Shown piece by piece: positions 63,884 to 64,000 of a stretch of 64,000 nt of DNA; position 1 is the stretch's first letter, and each line of letters starts with the position of its first letter. Origin of the DNA: an uncultured Clostridia bacterium (GTDB taxonomy: Bacteria > Bacillota > Clostridia > TANB77 > CAG-508). Under the pieces are notes generated by a model. That model was given only the letters and a program-made list of their open reading frames with translations. It did no database searches and was not told the DNA's origin. A program made the position numbers and the translations under genes. The stretch covers positions 23,549 to 87,548 of the forward strand of contig CAKOUU010000006.1 of the NCBI GenBank assembly GCA_934120675.1. Direction: 5' to 3'.

Positions 63884-64000
63884 TTTTTTCCTCCAAATTA
63901 TTATTTTTAACTCCCCTATTTCATTATTGCTATTACTATATCACAAATTCCTTAATTATTCCATAGTTTACCATTAATTCTATTACTTTTCATCGTGGTA

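Overview
The window is a very AT-rich bacterial sequence from a low-GC Gram-positive lineage, most likely an uncultured Clostridia-type gut member of the Bacillota. The evidence is the extreme A/T codon bias, AGGAGG-type ribosome sites, a SpoIVFA/SpoIVFB-like protease pair next to minD (an order resembling the Bacillus minCD-spoIVFAB locus), and a choloylglycine (bile salt) hydrolase, which points to the intestine. Taxonomy is inference.

Positions 1-22.5 kb are mostly ordinary chromosome. They hold minD (partial), a prepilin-like protein with a formylglycine-enzyme-like C-terminus, the M50/M23 pair, a TVP38 membrane protein, tRNA-Cys and tRNA-Gly, topA (split by one frameshift in an A7 run), a beta-helix sugar-nucleotide-type protein, mgtA, a probable small structured RNA at about 13.15-13.30 kb, a TIGR01212 radical SAM enzyme, a YfcE-type phosphodiesterase, a DUF1016 nuclease, a secreted or anchored DNase, a P-loop kinase apparently starting at ATA, bile salt hydrolase, cyclophilin, a lipid kinase and PlsC. 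Three GGGGACG-containing hairpin repeats lie between these genes.

Positions 22.5-41.3 kb are a defence locus. A 1,157-residue DUF4365-STAND NTPase borders the old end of a type I-B CRISPR locus (cas6-cas8b-cas7-cas5-cas3-cas4-cas1-cas2, then leader and array, all on the minus strand). The main array has 27 repeats. At its leader-distal end it continues beyond an insert of 2,919 bp that sits exactly where a roughly 36-nt spacer should be. The insert is one uninterrupted, internal fragment of a phage or conjugative-element polyvalent protein. Three more repeats follow, then a second oversized insert of 634 bp carrying a broken phage-type zincin gene, then a degenerate last repeat. These oversized spacer-like inserts are the most unusual structure in the window.

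Positions 41.3-61.5 kb are an accessory or mobile region. It contains TnpV, a Fic protein with a 19-bp palindromic operator, an HNH nuclease with a partner, a DUF4258/zinc-finger/ImmA-IrrE toxin-antitoxin-like operon, a DUF2075 nuclease-helicase, an S24-like protein lacking its catalytic Ser, a translationally coupled cassette of NUDIX, DUF3427-DUF3883 and two MazG-type hydrolases, and a Hachiman-like hamAB pair. Then come a decayed mobilisation module (relaxase with two in-frame stops, candidate oriT, DnaC-like loader, replication organiser, excisionase with an in-frame TGA) and a divergently transcribed pair: a zinc-finger protein and a membrane protein with seven 19-residue repeats and an SH3 domain.

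Positions 61.5-64 kb return to small metabolic genes (methyltransferase, SDR, MmcQ/YjbR) among remnants, including a PHP-domain tail. All functions are read from sequence motifs. No database search was run.
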